Of a stretch of DNA of 64,000 bases, positions 1 to 8,645 are shown piece after piece. Numbering within the stretch: position 1 is the stretch's first letter; each line of letters opens with the position of its first letter. A program made the translations under genes and the position numbers. Below the pieces are notes generated by a model. That model saw nothing but the letters and a program-made list of their open reading frames with translations, was not told where the DNA came from and ran no database searches. The stretch covers positions 58,339-122,338 of the forward strand of contig JAPKBW010000010.1 of assembly GCA_028823235.1 (NCBI GenBank), in the 5' to 3' direction. This stretch comes from Longimicrobiales bacterium. Its GTDB lineage: Bacteria; Gemmatimonadota; Gemmatimonadetes; Longimicrobiales; Gaopeijiaceae.

Positions 1-209
1 GGGTTGCAGTGGCCGACCGAGGTGGTGAGGATGCCGCTGAACAGATCGAGATACTCTTTGCCTTCCGGGTCACGAACATAGACGCCTTCCCCGGACTCTA
101 GGACGAGCGGCTCGTCATAGAGATGAAGCATCGCCGGAAGCAGAAACTCCCGCTGACCGTGGACGGTCTCTGCGCTTGTAATTCCACTTGCCAGTCCCTG
201 AGCACTCAT
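1..209 (-). CDS. Class III (omega-amino acid) aminotransferase, N-terminal part
   Basis: Only the first 69 codons lie in the window; the gene runs off the left edge. The protein begins MSAQGLASG and contains EYLDLFSGILTTSVGH, which matches the N-terminus of PLP-dependent class III transaminases of the AGXT2 / 3-amino-2-methylpropionate-pyruvate type. Its ATG (207-209) overlaps the TGA stop of the upstream mmsA gene (206-208) in an ATGA junction, so the two are translationally coupled. The pairing suggests an amino group is removed from beta-alanine or 3-aminoisobutyrate to give the semialdehyde that MmsA oxidises (inference). The PLP lysine lies outside the window, so the exact substrate class cannot be judged. 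Confidence 0.82.
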   Translation of the reverse strand, partial: MSAQGLASGITSAETVHGQREFLLPAMLHLYDEPLVLESGEGVYVRDPEGKEYLDLFSGILTTSVGHCN

Positions 210-1693
210 GGCTTTGTGATCCGGTGAGGATCAGCCTGGCCGACCGACCAGCGTGAGATGACCACGCGCTGATCCGTGTAGAAGGAAATCCCGTCACGTC
301 CGGCTGCCTTGAGATCGCCGAAGAATGACTGCTTGGAACCACCAAAGGGGAAGAACGCCATTGGTGCGGCAACGCCGATATTCACCCCGATCATGCTGAT
401 GCCGGCCTGGTAGCGGAATTCTCGCGCTGCATATCCGCTACTGGTAAAAATCGAGCAAGCATTTCCATATCGACTCGCATGCATCATGGCGATTGCCTCC
501 TCGACATTGTTCGCCCGATTGATGCCCGCGACGGGACCAAAGATCTCTTCCGTCGCGACGGACATGTCCGGAGCGATGTCCTCGAAGACCGTCGGGCCAA
601 TCCAGTAGCCGCCCTCGAGCCCATCCACCGTCTGGCCTCGGCCGTCGAGCGACAACTTCGCACCCTCGACGACTCCCTTATCGATATAGGAGTTCACTCG
701 GTCACGATGTGCAGCGGAAATTACAGGCCCCATGTCGGTGTCCGGCTCTATGCCATCCCCAACTCGAATCGAAGCCGCATGATCCAGGAGCCTCTCTCGG
801 ATCTGGGCATGCGCATCCCCGACACCGATCACCATGCTCCCGGCGAGACAACGTTGACCCGTTGATCCGAAAATAGACCCGGCGCACGCGTCGAGCGTCG
901 CGTCCATATCCGCATCCGGGAGAACGATCAGATAGTTCTTGGCGCCTCCGAGGGTCTGCGCACGCTTCCCAGACGCGGTGGCCCGGGTGTACACGATCTT
1001 GGCAACATCACTCGATCCAACGAATGACACTCCAACGATGTCCGGATGGTCGCAGATCGACTCGACCGCCTCCTGGCCACCGTGCACGATGTTCAGCACA
1101 CCAGGGGGAAGGCCGGCCTGCTCAGCGAGCTCAACGATCTTCTGGTGCGTGAGCGGATCCTGCTCGCTCGGCTTGAGCACTACGGTATTGCCCGTCGCAA
1201 TCGCGTATGGCCAGAACCAGAGAGGAATCATGACCGGGAAATTATACGGGGTGATGATTCCGAAGACGCCGAGTGGCTGTCGCCACGTAGCTGAGTCGAT
1301 CCCCTTGGAGATCTCCTCCACGGTGTCACCCATCATCAGAGCGGGAATGCCACACGCGTGTTCGATATTCTCGATGCCCCGCTGCACCTCGCCACGCGTC
1401 TCGGCCAGGATCTTCCCGTGTTCAGTCGTGAGCTGGATGGCCAGCTCTTCTTTGTGCTCTTCCAGCAGAGTCTTGAGGCGGAACAGCACCCTCGCCCTGA
1501 CGGGCGCAGGTGTCGAACGCCACATCGGGAACGCCGTCTTCGCGGCCTGAACAGCGGCATCGACGTCCGCTCTCGTGGAGAGTGGCACACGACCGATTTC
1601 CGCACCCGAGGCCGGATTTTTCAAAGAGAGCGTGTCTGTCCCCGACGACTGTCTCCAGCCGCCACCTACATAGTTCCGTACGAGCCTGCTCAT
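206..1693 (-). CDS. mmsA: CoA-acylating methylmalonate-semialdehyde dehydrogenase
   Basis: This 495-residue aldehyde dehydrogenase oxidises malonate or methylmalonate semialdehyde with CoA and NAD+ to acetyl- or propionyl-CoA, in valine, thymine or beta-alanine catabolism. Visible motifs are ITPYNFPVMIPLWF (about residue 150), LKPSEQDP, FVGSSDVAKIVY and the catalytic cysteine in GSTGQRCLAG (about 285). The position where hydrolytic ALDHs carry the general-base Glu (ELGGK) reads LGGAKN, which is typical of the CoA-dependent MmsA group. The start at 1693 (MSRLVRNYVGGGW) fits the family; a longer in-frame extension to 1822 looks non-coding and would overlap the preceding gene. It overlaps the downstream aminotransferase by ATGA. 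Confidence 0.93.
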   Translation of the reverse strand: MSRLVRNYVGGGWRQSSGTDTLSLKNPASGAEIGRVPLSTRADVDAAVQAAKTAFPMWRSTPAPVRARVLFRLKTLLEEHKEELAIQLTTEHGKILAETRGEVQRGIENIEHACGIPALMMGDTVEEISKGIDSATWRQPLGVFGIITPYNFPVMIPLWFWPYAIATGNTVVLKPSEQDPLTHQKIVELAEQAGLPPGVLNIVHGGQEAVESICDHPDIVGVSFVGSSDVAKIVYTRATASGKRAQTLGGAKNYLIVLPDADMDATLDACAGSIFGSTGQRCLAGSMVIGVGDAHAQIRERLLDHAASIRVGDGIEPDTDMGPVISAAHRDRVNSYIDKGVVEGAKLSLDGRGQTVDGLEGGYWIGPTVFEDIAPDMSVATEEIFGPVAGINRANNVEEAIAMMHASRYGNACSIFTSSGYAAREFRYQAGISMIGVNIGVAAPMAFFPFGGSKQSFFGDLKAAGRDGISFYTDQRVVISRWSVGQADPHRITKP

Positions 1694-1739
1694 GTCGCTT
1701 TCCGCCGAGTCGTGGGGGTTCTGATCGTGATTCGCATAA

Positions 1740-3332
1740 CTACATCCGCGGGCTGTTCTGTGAACTGCGCATGGCAGGCGAGCAAGTCGGCCATTCGCCT
1801 GGCTGCCCACCACGACCCGCAATGACCGTGCGCCTCGTGCGATCCACGAAGTTCGGGTCCTCCGAAGCCAGATATACGAGGGACGCCGTCAAGACTGCGT
1901 TGTTCTTCAGGTCGTCAAAAATGAGCTTGTCGAAGGTGTCGCGGTGTGTGTGCCATGTGTGCGAGCCGTAATCCCAGGACAAGGCACCAAGGCTGAAGCC
2001 CGGGGCGCCGTGACAGACAAACGAGGCATAGTCAGAGCCGCCCCCGCCCGGATTCCCGGGGAGATCCAGCTCGACATACTGCGAGACCTCCTGTGGGACC
2101 TGCGACATCCAGCTGGCCAGAGAGCCCGTCGCACCGGTGAGTCCCTGCGCGGAAATTCGAACCACACGCCCGGTGCCGTTGTCCTGGTTCCAGAGGGCCT
2201 GCAATCCCTCGACGACCTCAGGATGGTCCTCTGTGTATGCGCGGGAACCGTTCAGACCCTGCTCCTCGCCACTCCATAGGCCGACGAGAATCGTGCGCTT
2301 CGGGTTCGGATACGCTTCACGCAGAATCCGCATCGTCTCCATCATGAGAACGGAGCCGGAGCCGTTGTCCGTGGCACCGGATCCACCTTCCCACGAGTCG
2401 AAATGAGCGGAAAGCATTACGTATTCGTCCGGCCACTCCGATCCCGCGATCTCGCCGATCACGTTGAAAACCGGAACCTCACCCCGGTTCTCAGCCTCCG
2501 CAGTGAGTCGCAGTAAGGGTGCCTGCCCATTGGCGGCCAACCTGTGGACCAGGCTGTAGTCCTCACAGCCCAACTCGAAGGTCGGCGTCTCGCGATTATA
2601 CGCGTTGAATACCCTCGTCGTCCCGTAGGAACCCGGCCACTGCGACGTAACGATTCCAGCGGCACCGGCCTCTTCGAGCTGAGCGTGCAGGTCTCGTCGT
2701 CGTCCGTCGGTCGAGCCGGTTGCCGCGAGGCTCTGATTCCACGCTCGGCGCACCATCGTGCGCTCTTCCTCCATGCGCTCCATCGAACCCGCCATGCCGA
2801 ACTCTTCCCACTGCTCATTAGCGCGACACGTCGACTCCGGCGCGGACATCATCACCCACTTACCGCTCACCGTGCCGAGAAAACTCTGCCAGTCCGCAGG
2901 TGAACTGATCGGCGGCAGATACGTCACTTCACCTTCGACCGGGCGTCCATTCGTCCCCGGACTCCAGGCAAGAATCCGGCCTTCGAGGGAGCGCACGCGA
3001 GGCGAGATCAGATCCACATGACTTACGCCACGATCCCAGCCCTCCCAGGTGCCATACTGCTCGAGCTCGGCATCGACACCCCATCGCCGCATCGTCTCGA
3101 CCGCCCAACGCTGGGCGGCCTCGATTCCGGGCGAGGCCGTCAGGCGAGGTCCGATTTCATCGAGCAGGACCTGTGAGAGTGCCTCGAACTGAGAGTTGTT
3201 CATGCCCTCGTCCCAGATGCCCTGCAAGACGGGGTCATCCGTCGCCAGGCGCTGAGCTTCGACCGCGGCCGGAAACGCGGTGAGTCCGGCCACGGCAGCC
3301 GCGACCCATGTCATCGTTCGAATCTTCATCAT
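1740..3332 (-). CDS. Secreted M28 family zinc aminopeptidase with PA domain
   Basis: The product is about 530 residues with an N-terminal signal peptide (MMKIRTMTWVAAAVAGL, cleavage near VEAQ). A PA-type insert occupies roughly residues 130-290, followed by an M28 di-zinc peptidase domain. Metal and catalytic motifs are AHFDSW, ATDNGSGS, WSGEEQGLNGS and HTWHTHRDTFD, in M28 order. It probably removes N-terminal residues from peptides in the periplasm or outside the cell. Two adjacent ATGs (3330-3332 and 3327-3329) follow a GAGGA motif; I use the first. It ends 46 bp before mmsA and sits among other peptidase and amino acid genes on the same strand, consistent with peptide use. Confidence 0.9.
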   Translation of the reverse strand: MMKIRTMTWVAAAVAGLTAFPAAVEAQRLATDDPVLQGIWDEGMNNSQFEALSQVLLDEIGPRLTASPGIEAAQRWAVETMRRWGVDAELEQYGTWEGWDRGVSHVDLISPRVRSLEGRILAWSPGTNGRPVEGEVTYLPPISSPADWQSFLGTVSGKWVMMSAPESTCRANEQWEEFGMAGSMERMEEERTMVRRAWNQSLAATGSTDGRRRDLHAQLEEAGAAGIVTSQWPGSYGTTRVFNAYNRETPTFELGCEDYSLVHRLAANGQAPLLRLTAEAENRGEVPVFNVIGEIAGSEWPDEYVMLSAHFDSWEGGSGATDNGSGSVLMMETMRILREAYPNPKRTILVGLWSGEEQGLNGSRAYTEDHPEVVEGLQALWNQDNGTGRVVRISAQGLTGATGSLASWMSQVPQEVSQYVELDLPGNPGGGGSDYASFVCHGAPGFSLGALSWDYGSHTWHTHRDTFDKLIFDDLKNNAVLTASLVYLASEDPNFVDRTRRTVIAGRGGQPGEWPTCSPAMRSSQNSPRM

Positions 3333-3389
3333 CAGGTCCTCAGTGTTCGGTTCAGTAGTTGTAATGCTGATTTGTACCACTCGCTTGGC

Positions 3390-4661
3390 TCAGCGCGAGT
3401 CATTCGCCTGATTCGCGCGTTCGATGATCACCCGGAGTCGACCCTGCGGGAGGGCCGGGACCGTATAGCCGTTGACTCCCGTAAGTGTCTCCGCAGCGAG
3501 CATGGCGTTGAGGATGGCTTCCTCGGTCGCGTGCACAGATGCGGAGATGAACGGGTTCAGTTGGTCGTTGGGAAGCATCTCGAGCCCGACCACCTGGCCA
3601 CGCTCAGCCGCGGCCGCTCGGTTCGCGGTGCTAAAGCCGATGAAAATGTCACCCGACCCGTTGTAGCCCATCCCGCCAATCCGAGCGAGGCCCATCGTCG
3701 TGCGTGTGACGAGGCGCTTGATCTGCGTAGGGAGAAGGGGCGCGTCGGTGGCGAGCACGATAATGATAGAGCCGGTGATCTCGGGTACCGGTTCGAGAAT
3801 GCCGCCGGCGTCGGGCACGGTAGTAGGGGTGCTAGTGTCCAACCGATCCGAGTCCTCTGCCTCGTCGCACCACGGGGCGCCAGAACGACGCACATCCGCT
3901 GGGATCGATCGGTCTGAATAGCACGAAACGGGCTCGGGCATCATCTCGCCAACGGGCACGCCTGCAATTCGAAGGTCCCTTCTCGCACCCTGGTTGCACT
4001 GGACGAGGACGCCAACGGTGTACTCCCCGACCTGACGCGACGACGACCCGATGCCACCCTTGAAGCCGTGGCAGCGCATGCCCGTTCCGCCACCAACCGC
4101 CCCCTGGGTCACGGGACCAGACCGGGCGCCGTCAAGGGCAGCAAACGTGTGCTCCTTGGTGACGTGAAAGCCATTGATATCGTTCAGACTTCCGTCATAC
4201 GTCTCAGCGACTACGGGCAGCGCCCAAAGAAATGTCGGGTCACGCTCGCGGTTCCACTCGATCACCGCGTCACGGACAATCCCAACGCTGTGCGTGTTCG
4301 TGATCAGGATCGGGCCCTCGAGAATCCCCGAATGCTCGATCCATGTCGTCCCAGTCATCTCGCCGTTGCCGTTGAGGCTGAACCAGGCCGCAAACGTGGA
4401 GTCGCCTGCCGCCCGCCCCCGTGGCAGGATCGCGGTGACACCCGTCCGCACCGGACCCTCGCCCACGACGAGGAGCCCCTCGCCCTCAATGATCGTCGTA
4501 TGACCGACCTCTACGCCCGATACGTCAGTGATCGCGTTATAGGGACCCGGCTGGCCCTCGAGTCGAATTCCAAGCTCTCGAGCGTCAGGGACGTTCTGCC
4601 CGACGACTGGAAAGCTCGCTGCAAAAACAGCGACAACCGCCATGGCCGGGAGAGCCCTCAC
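3390..4661 (-). CDS. P1 family (S58, DmpA-type) aminopeptidase/esterase, secreted
   Basis: This 423-residue protein has a signal peptide ending near VVGQ. Its hallmark segments are those of the DmpA/BapA family of autoprocessing L-aminopeptidase D-Ala-esterases: DVSGVEVGHTTI near the N-terminus, GGGTGMRCHGFKGGIGSSSR around residue 190, and ITGSIIIVLATDAPL, whose Ser (about 298) is the expected self-cleavage site and nucleophile of the beta chain. Members hydrolyse N-terminal residues or beta-amino acid peptides; the substrate here is unknown. Its start overlaps the stop of the EVE-domain gene by 4 bp (ATGA), indicating coupling. The next gene downstream is the M28 peptidase. Confidence 0.9.
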   Translation of the reverse strand: MRALPAMAVVAVFAASFPVVGQNVPDARELGIRLEGQPGPYNAITDVSGVEVGHTTIIEGEGLLVVGEGPVRTGVTAILPRGRAAGDSTFAAWFSLNGNGEMTGTTWIEHSGILEGPILITNTHSVGIVRDAVIEWNRERDPTFLWALPVVAETYDGSLNDINGFHVTKEHTFAALDGARSGPVTQGAVGGGTGMRCHGFKGGIGSSSRQVGEYTVGVLVQCNQGARRDLRIAGVPVGEMMPEPVSCYSDRSIPADVRRSGAPWCDEAEDSDRLDTSTPTTVPDAGGILEPVPEITGSIIIVLATDAPLLPTQIKRLVTRTTMGLARIGGMGYNGSGDIFIGFSTANRAAAAERGQVVGLEMLPNDQLNPFISASVHATEEAILNAMLAAETLTGVNGYTVPALPQGRLRVIIERANQANDSR

Positions 4662-5128
4662 TTCAAGCCCGCCATCTTCGTGACATAATCGAACTCGGTC
4701 TTCTTCACGGACTGCACGGAGAGGCGACCGTATCGCACCAGTTCCATGTCGGAGAGCTTCGGGTCGGCCTTGATTTCATGCAGACTGTATGGCTCCTCGA
4801 CGTTCGCGACTTTTGACACGAACTCGACGTCGACCATGGACCACCGTGGGTTCTCCGAATCCGACTTAGCGTCGAAATACTTGCTCTTCGGGTCCCAGGC
4901 GAAGTGATCGGGGTAGGCCTCTTTACAGACCTGGGCGATTCCGACGACGCCCGGCGGCTTCGCGTTGCTGTGGTAATAGAGGACTTCGTCGCCGACCTTC
5001 ATTTTCCGCATGTTGTTGCGGGCCTTGTAATTCCGGACGCCGTCCCAGTGGGTGGATCCGTCTCGCTCCAGATCTGCGATGGAGTAAACGTAGGGCTCGG
5101 ACTTCATCAGCCAGTACTGCTTCGGCAT
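4658..5128 (-). CDS. EVE domain protein
   Basis: The 156-residue protein is a single EVE (PUA-like) domain similar to human THYN1. It begins MPKQYWLMKSEPYVYSIADL and contains HWDGVRNYKARNNMRKMKVGD and VLYYHSNAKPPGVVGIAQV, the typical family signature. EVE domains bind modified bases in nucleic acids; the bacterial cellular role is not settled. The gene heads a coupled pair with the S58 peptidase (ATGA overlap at 4658-4661). I see no functional link between the two products. No restriction or defence genes lie nearby, so a modification-dependent defence role is not supported by context. Confidence 0.9.
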   Translation of the reverse strand: MPKQYWLMKSEPYVYSIADLERDGSTHWDGVRNYKARNNMRKMKVGDEVLYYHSNAKPPGVVGIAQVCKEAYPDHFAWDPKSKYFDAKSDSENPRWSMVDVEFVSKVANVEEPYSLHEIKADPKLSDMELVRYGRLSVQSVKKTEFDYVTKMAGLK

Positions 5129-5252
5129 GTGTGTGCTCGCGTGGAGTCAATCCGTCTTTCGCGGACGCCCATAATGGGGAGGCGAGCACAGGATCGCGAG
5201 GCAGCGACCTAGCTTTAAGCATCGGCCTCGGTGTCAGGCCGACGAGTTGTCG

Positions 5253-6668
5253 TCAGGCCGGTTTCGCGACATCGATGTCGACCTCGATGTCTCGCCACTT
5301 CTCGCGCCTGAACACGATCACGCTCAACACCGCACGAGTCATGTGACCCAGCACGATCGCCAGCCAGATATCAGACGGATCGAGGGTCGAGAAGGTCTGT
5401 ATGGAGAAGCAGATGCCTAGCGGAATCACGATCTGCGAAACGATCGAGATGTACATAGGACTCTTCGTGTCTCCGGTGCCCTGGAGACCACCTGTATACG
5501 CGAGGGCCACGGTAATGAAGAGTCCCGAGACAGCGAGGTAGCGGAGCAGTTCAACACTCAATGCGAGAACCGTCGGGTCATCCATGCCAAAGAGCCCCAG
5601 TAGCTGGTATGGCACGAGGAAGAACCACACTCCGATACCTGCTGCAACCGAGAGCCCAAGGCCAGCAGCCACATGGACCGACCGCGCGGTTCGGTCTGGC
5701 TGCCCGGCCCCCAGATTCTGCCCGGCAACTGCGGCGGTGGCGCCCATGATTCCAACGGATGTCCATGTAATGAAAGAAAAAATCTGCGTGTAACTGACTA
5801 CATAGGCAGCCTGTGCCTGAGCGCTCGCAGCGAGTGACCCGACGAACGCGAGCATCAGCACTCCACCCACATTCATGGCGACGCCCTGAATACCGGTCGG
5901 CAGGCCGAACTTGAAGAGCTGCCGGATGACCTTCCAGTCAGGTGCCCATCCCATACCCTTGTGGAAGGCAACGACCCAGCCTCCGCCGAACAGTCGGATG
6001 AGCGCATATACGCTGATCACGCCACCGGCGATGACCGTGCCCATCGCTGCGCCCAGCGTCCCGAAGGCCGGAATCGGCCCCAAACCCCGAATGAAGATCA
6101 CGTTCAGTATGATGTTCAGCATCGTCATGACGACGCCAAGGCGAAGCGGTGTCTTCGCATCGCCGGCCGAGCGCAAAGCCCCGCCGATCATGAAGAACAT
6201 CAGCATACCGAACGAGAAGACGAACATGGTCCGGAGGTACGGCAAGGCTTCCGCCTGGACCTCGGGTGTCGCGTTGACCAGATCGAGGAGCATCGGTGAA
6301 ACGAAATATCCGATCGGAGCCAGAACGAAGCCGACCATCATGACCGACGTGAGGAAGGCCTGGTAAACCGTCCGGTTCACCTTCTCGGGTTCATTCGCCC
6401 CGGTAAAGCGCGCGACCAAGACGCCCATCCCTGTGAAGAGCGAGCTGATGAAGACGACGATGACGAGAAAGATTTGCCACGAAACGCCGATCGCCGCGTT
6501 TCCCGTGTATCCCACGTAATTTCCGACCATCGCGTGATCGACGAGCCCCTGAAGGCCGCCAATGAGGTTCTGCAGCATCGTCGGCCACGCAAGCTTCCAC
6601 ACGGCACCCCGAATCGGGCCCTCGACGATGGAGCGGTCGAAGGATTTTCCCGTCTCCGAAGCGCTCAA
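5253..6668 (-). CDS. MATE family multidrug/cation efflux transporter
   Basis: This 471-residue polytopic membrane protein has about 12 hydrophobic segments in two repeated halves, the MATE fold. Characteristic stretches are PTMLQNLIGGLQGLVDHAMVG near the N-terminus, the ALRSAGDAKTP loop in the first half and GGLQGTGDTKSPMYISI in the second; the matching GD-TKTP loops are a family marker. Members export cationic drugs or metabolites using Na+ or H+. The start MSASETGKSFDRS has no close competitor. It lies between the EVE gene (124 bp away) and the M24 peptidase, all on the minus strand but not overlapping. Substrate unknown. Confidence 0.92.
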   Translation of the reverse strand: MSASETGKSFDRSIVEGPIRGAVWKLAWPTMLQNLIGGLQGLVDHAMVGNYVGYTGNAAIGVSWQIFLVIVVFISSLFTGMGVLVARFTGANEPEKVNRTVYQAFLTSVMMVGFVLAPIGYFVSPMLLDLVNATPEVQAEALPYLRTMFVFSFGMLMFFMIGGALRSAGDAKTPLRLGVVMTMLNIILNVIFIRGLGPIPAFGTLGAAMGTVIAGGVISVYALIRLFGGGWVVAFHKGMGWAPDWKVIRQLFKFGLPTGIQGVAMNVGGVLMLAFVGSLAASAQAQAAYVVSYTQIFSFITWTSVGIMGATAAVAGQNLGAGQPDRTARSVHVAAGLGLSVAAGIGVWFFLVPYQLLGLFGMDDPTVLALSVELLRYLAVSGLFITVALAYTGGLQGTGDTKSPMYISIVSQIVIPLGICFSIQTFSTLDPSDIWLAIVLGHMTRAVLSVIVFRREKWRDIEVDIDVAKPA

Positions 6669-6716
6669 GCAATCACCGCGGTCAATCCCTCCGACCTAAC
6701 CAGGGTCAGGGTCACA

Positions 6717-8102
6717 CTACCACACGAGATGGAACGTGCTCTGTCGTCGATACACCCAGTGCCGGTCTCCATTCTCGTCCAGATACGCCTCTTCTTCCTG
6801 CCGGCACGACACCGGCTGTCCGCCCCACTCGGGAATCTCCGTCGTGGCTTGCAGCTCGATCGAATGCCAGACGTTAGCCAGCATGAGCGCCTCGCCACGG
6901 ACAGGCACGCCCTCCTGTGCATCCCAGCGCCCGATCAGCGGCCCGGCCCCGTGACCGTGGTCCCCGATGGGGTGTGTATAGACGGTGCCGTTGATTCCTT
7001 CGCCGCGCATCTGGCCAAGCGTGTTCGCGAGGACCTCGTTGCCAGTCAGTCCCGGCTCCATGTGTGAGAGCAGGATGTCCTGGAGGCGATTCGAGTTCGC
7101 GAGACACTGCTTCAGGCCTGAGGGTACGTCGACCTCACCAGTCTTAAGGACGTATCCCATGTGCTGTGTGTCGGTGTGGAGGTTCATCGCCACTACTCCG
7201 AAGTCCGTCCAGAGAACATCCCCCGGCATGATGACCACATCTCCATCGGCCGGAACCCCTCCCTCACGCTGAACGTCCACCGAGGTCTGGAACCAGGTTG
7301 TATATCCCAGGTCCTGAAGCTTCTGACGCATCCACCAGACGACGTCGGCTGTGGTCGTGACACCCGGTGTGATCACTGAGTTCGAGAACGCCTCTGAGAT
7401 CAGCGCGTGCACGCTCTCTTCAATCTTGCGATAACGCGGCATCATCTCGGGCAAACGCAGCGAGATGTAGTTCATTGCGAGTCGGGGCTCCCGTTTCACT
7501 CGATCGACGTAGCGGTCGCCCAGCGCTTCCAACAAAACCTCGGCCTCGCCGGAATGCAGTCCATCAGAAAAGGCCCATACTGGATCAATATTGAGGACGA
7601 TGTTGTCCGGATCACGATCCTCGACCAACTCCCGGAGGAGATTCCACTGCTCGTTACCCACGAGTTCAGCAGTGGGCTGCGTGGGTGCCGGTCGAGTCGA
7701 ACGGAAGGCTTCGAATACTCCTCCCTGGCTCGTGCCTCCGAGTGCGATGCGCTCGACGGTCCCGTCGTCCTGACGCGTAATCACATAGATAGAACGGCGC
7801 CGAGCAGCAAAAGTGGTCGGCGCGGTAATCGACCAGAAAACCGGGTCCTCTGCGTACTCCCGCATGGACAGGATCCACATATCGACACCGTACTCAGCCA
7901 TCAACCCTGGTAACACCTCCTCTAGCCTGGTCTCGAGCCAGCCCTGCTGCTCTGTGGCCTGATCGCGGAGGGTGGGGAGCGGGTGATAACGCGCAGGCGC
8001 CGCGTCGGGTACGTTGGCGGGCGCCTCTGACTCACAGCCGGCAGCCAAGAGTACGACGGCACTGAGTAGAGCAAGCGAGGATCTCGAAAACACGAGCGAC
8101 AT
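6717..8102 (-). CDS. M24 family metallopeptidase, lipoprotein (Xaa-Pro aminopeptidase-like)
   Basis: The 461-residue protein starts MSLVFSRSSLALLSAVVLL and has a lipobox LAAGC, so it should be lipid-anchored. The pita-bread metallopeptidase domain occupies the C-terminal half. Metal-ligand segments visible are LWTDFGVVAMNLHTDTQHMG, HPIGDHGHGAG and a Glu-rich stretch near the C-terminus (EEEAYLDENGD). The ATG at 8102 is chosen because the lipoprotein signal follows it directly; an in-frame extension to 8177 lacks such a signal. The role is probably removal of N-terminal residues next to proline from imported or periplasmic peptides. The substrate could differ, since M24 also contains creatinase-like and prolidase-like enzymes. 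Confidence 0.86.
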   Translation of the reverse strand: MSLVFSRSSLALLSAVVLLAAGCESEAPANVPDAAPARYHPLPTLRDQATEQQGWLETRLEEVLPGLMAEYGVDMWILSMREYAEDPVFWSITAPTTFAARRRSIYVITRQDDGTVERIALGGTSQGGVFEAFRSTRPAPTQPTAELVGNEQWNLLRELVEDRDPDNIVLNIDPVWAFSDGLHSGEAEVLLEALGDRYVDRVKREPRLAMNYISLRLPEMMPRYRKIEESVHALISEAFSNSVITPGVTTTADVVWWMRQKLQDLGYTTWFQTSVDVQREGGVPADGDVVIMPGDVLWTDFGVVAMNLHTDTQHMGYVLKTGEVDVPSGLKQCLANSNRLQDILLSHMEPGLTGNEVLANTLGQMRGEGINGTVYTHPIGDHGHGAGPLIGRWDAQEGVPVRGEALMLANVWHSIELQATTEIPEWGGQPVSCRQEEEAYLDENGDRHWVYRRQSTFHLVW

Positions 8103-8115
8103 GAGCAACTGTCCG

Positions 8116-8430
8116 TTAATGGGTCCGACGTCCGGGGGAGGCCTCGAAGCTAACCGGAGGCCAGTGAACCCGGGCATCCTTGGAATTGTCGATCCGCGCT
8201 CGACTGGGCCAGATCACTCCGATCACGCTTACGAGGACCCACTCGAGAATGCTCATCTCTTGTTTCCCTTTCTCGCCATGGAACCAGGCGAGGATCACCA
8301 CCTCAGTAACACCGCCGATCGCCGTAAAAAAACTCACGCTGAAAACCCAATCGGGCCATTCGTATTGCTCATCGAGCATATCGACAATTTCCAGGATGGT
8401 CGTGAAGCCAATGGCGGACGAGCCTGGCAC
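8116..8430 (-). pseudogene. Remnant of a kinase/TPR-type membrane-anchor segment
   Basis: An open frame on the minus strand encodes a recognisable piece: EIVDMLDEQYEWPDWVFS, then a hydrophobic stretch ending VVILAWFHGEKGKQEMS, then LEWVLVSVIGVIW. The order (helix, P-W, hydrophobic, LAWFHGEKG, second hydrophobic helix) is that of the membrane anchor found in many large TPR or kinase-associated proteins of Gemmatimonadota-like bacteria (family knowledge from memory). The only start is a GTG at 8430 without a visible ribosome site. The homologous feel continues upstream of it (NERRVSWIGL), and the C-terminal tail after VIGVIW looks random. I read it as a decayed fragment, but a short two-helix membrane protein is possible. 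Confidence 0.45.
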
Positions 8431-8580
8431 GAGCCCAATCCAAGAAACCCGTCGCTCATTGGCTGCTGAAGGTCTGCGACCTTCTCGACACTCCAGCTCG
8501 CATAGGCGGGGGAGTGTGTGGCGGTGGGTGCTCCCCCTGGGGCCCCCTTGGCACGACCTACGTGCCCAACCCGAACGTCA

Positions 8581-8612
8581 AGAGGGGCCGACGCACCAGC
8601 GTCGACCCCTCT
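8581..8612 (-). terminator. Hairpin terminator downstream of pckA
   Basis: A 14-bp inverted repeat with one G-U type mismatch (AGAGGGGCCGACGC against GCGTCGACCCCTCT, 4-nt loop) begins 34 bp after the pckA stop on the minus strand. It is followed by a modest T-containing tract (TCTT), so termination strength is uncertain. The rest of the 8431-8645 gap shows no gene. Confidence 0.6.
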
Positions 8613-8645
8613 CCGTTCTCTTCCACGAGTGCGACTCGCCTCCGG

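Noticed and set aside
4068..4688. 206-codon plus-strand frame over the S58 peptidase gene
   Set aside because: Antisense to a gene with clear S58 motifs.
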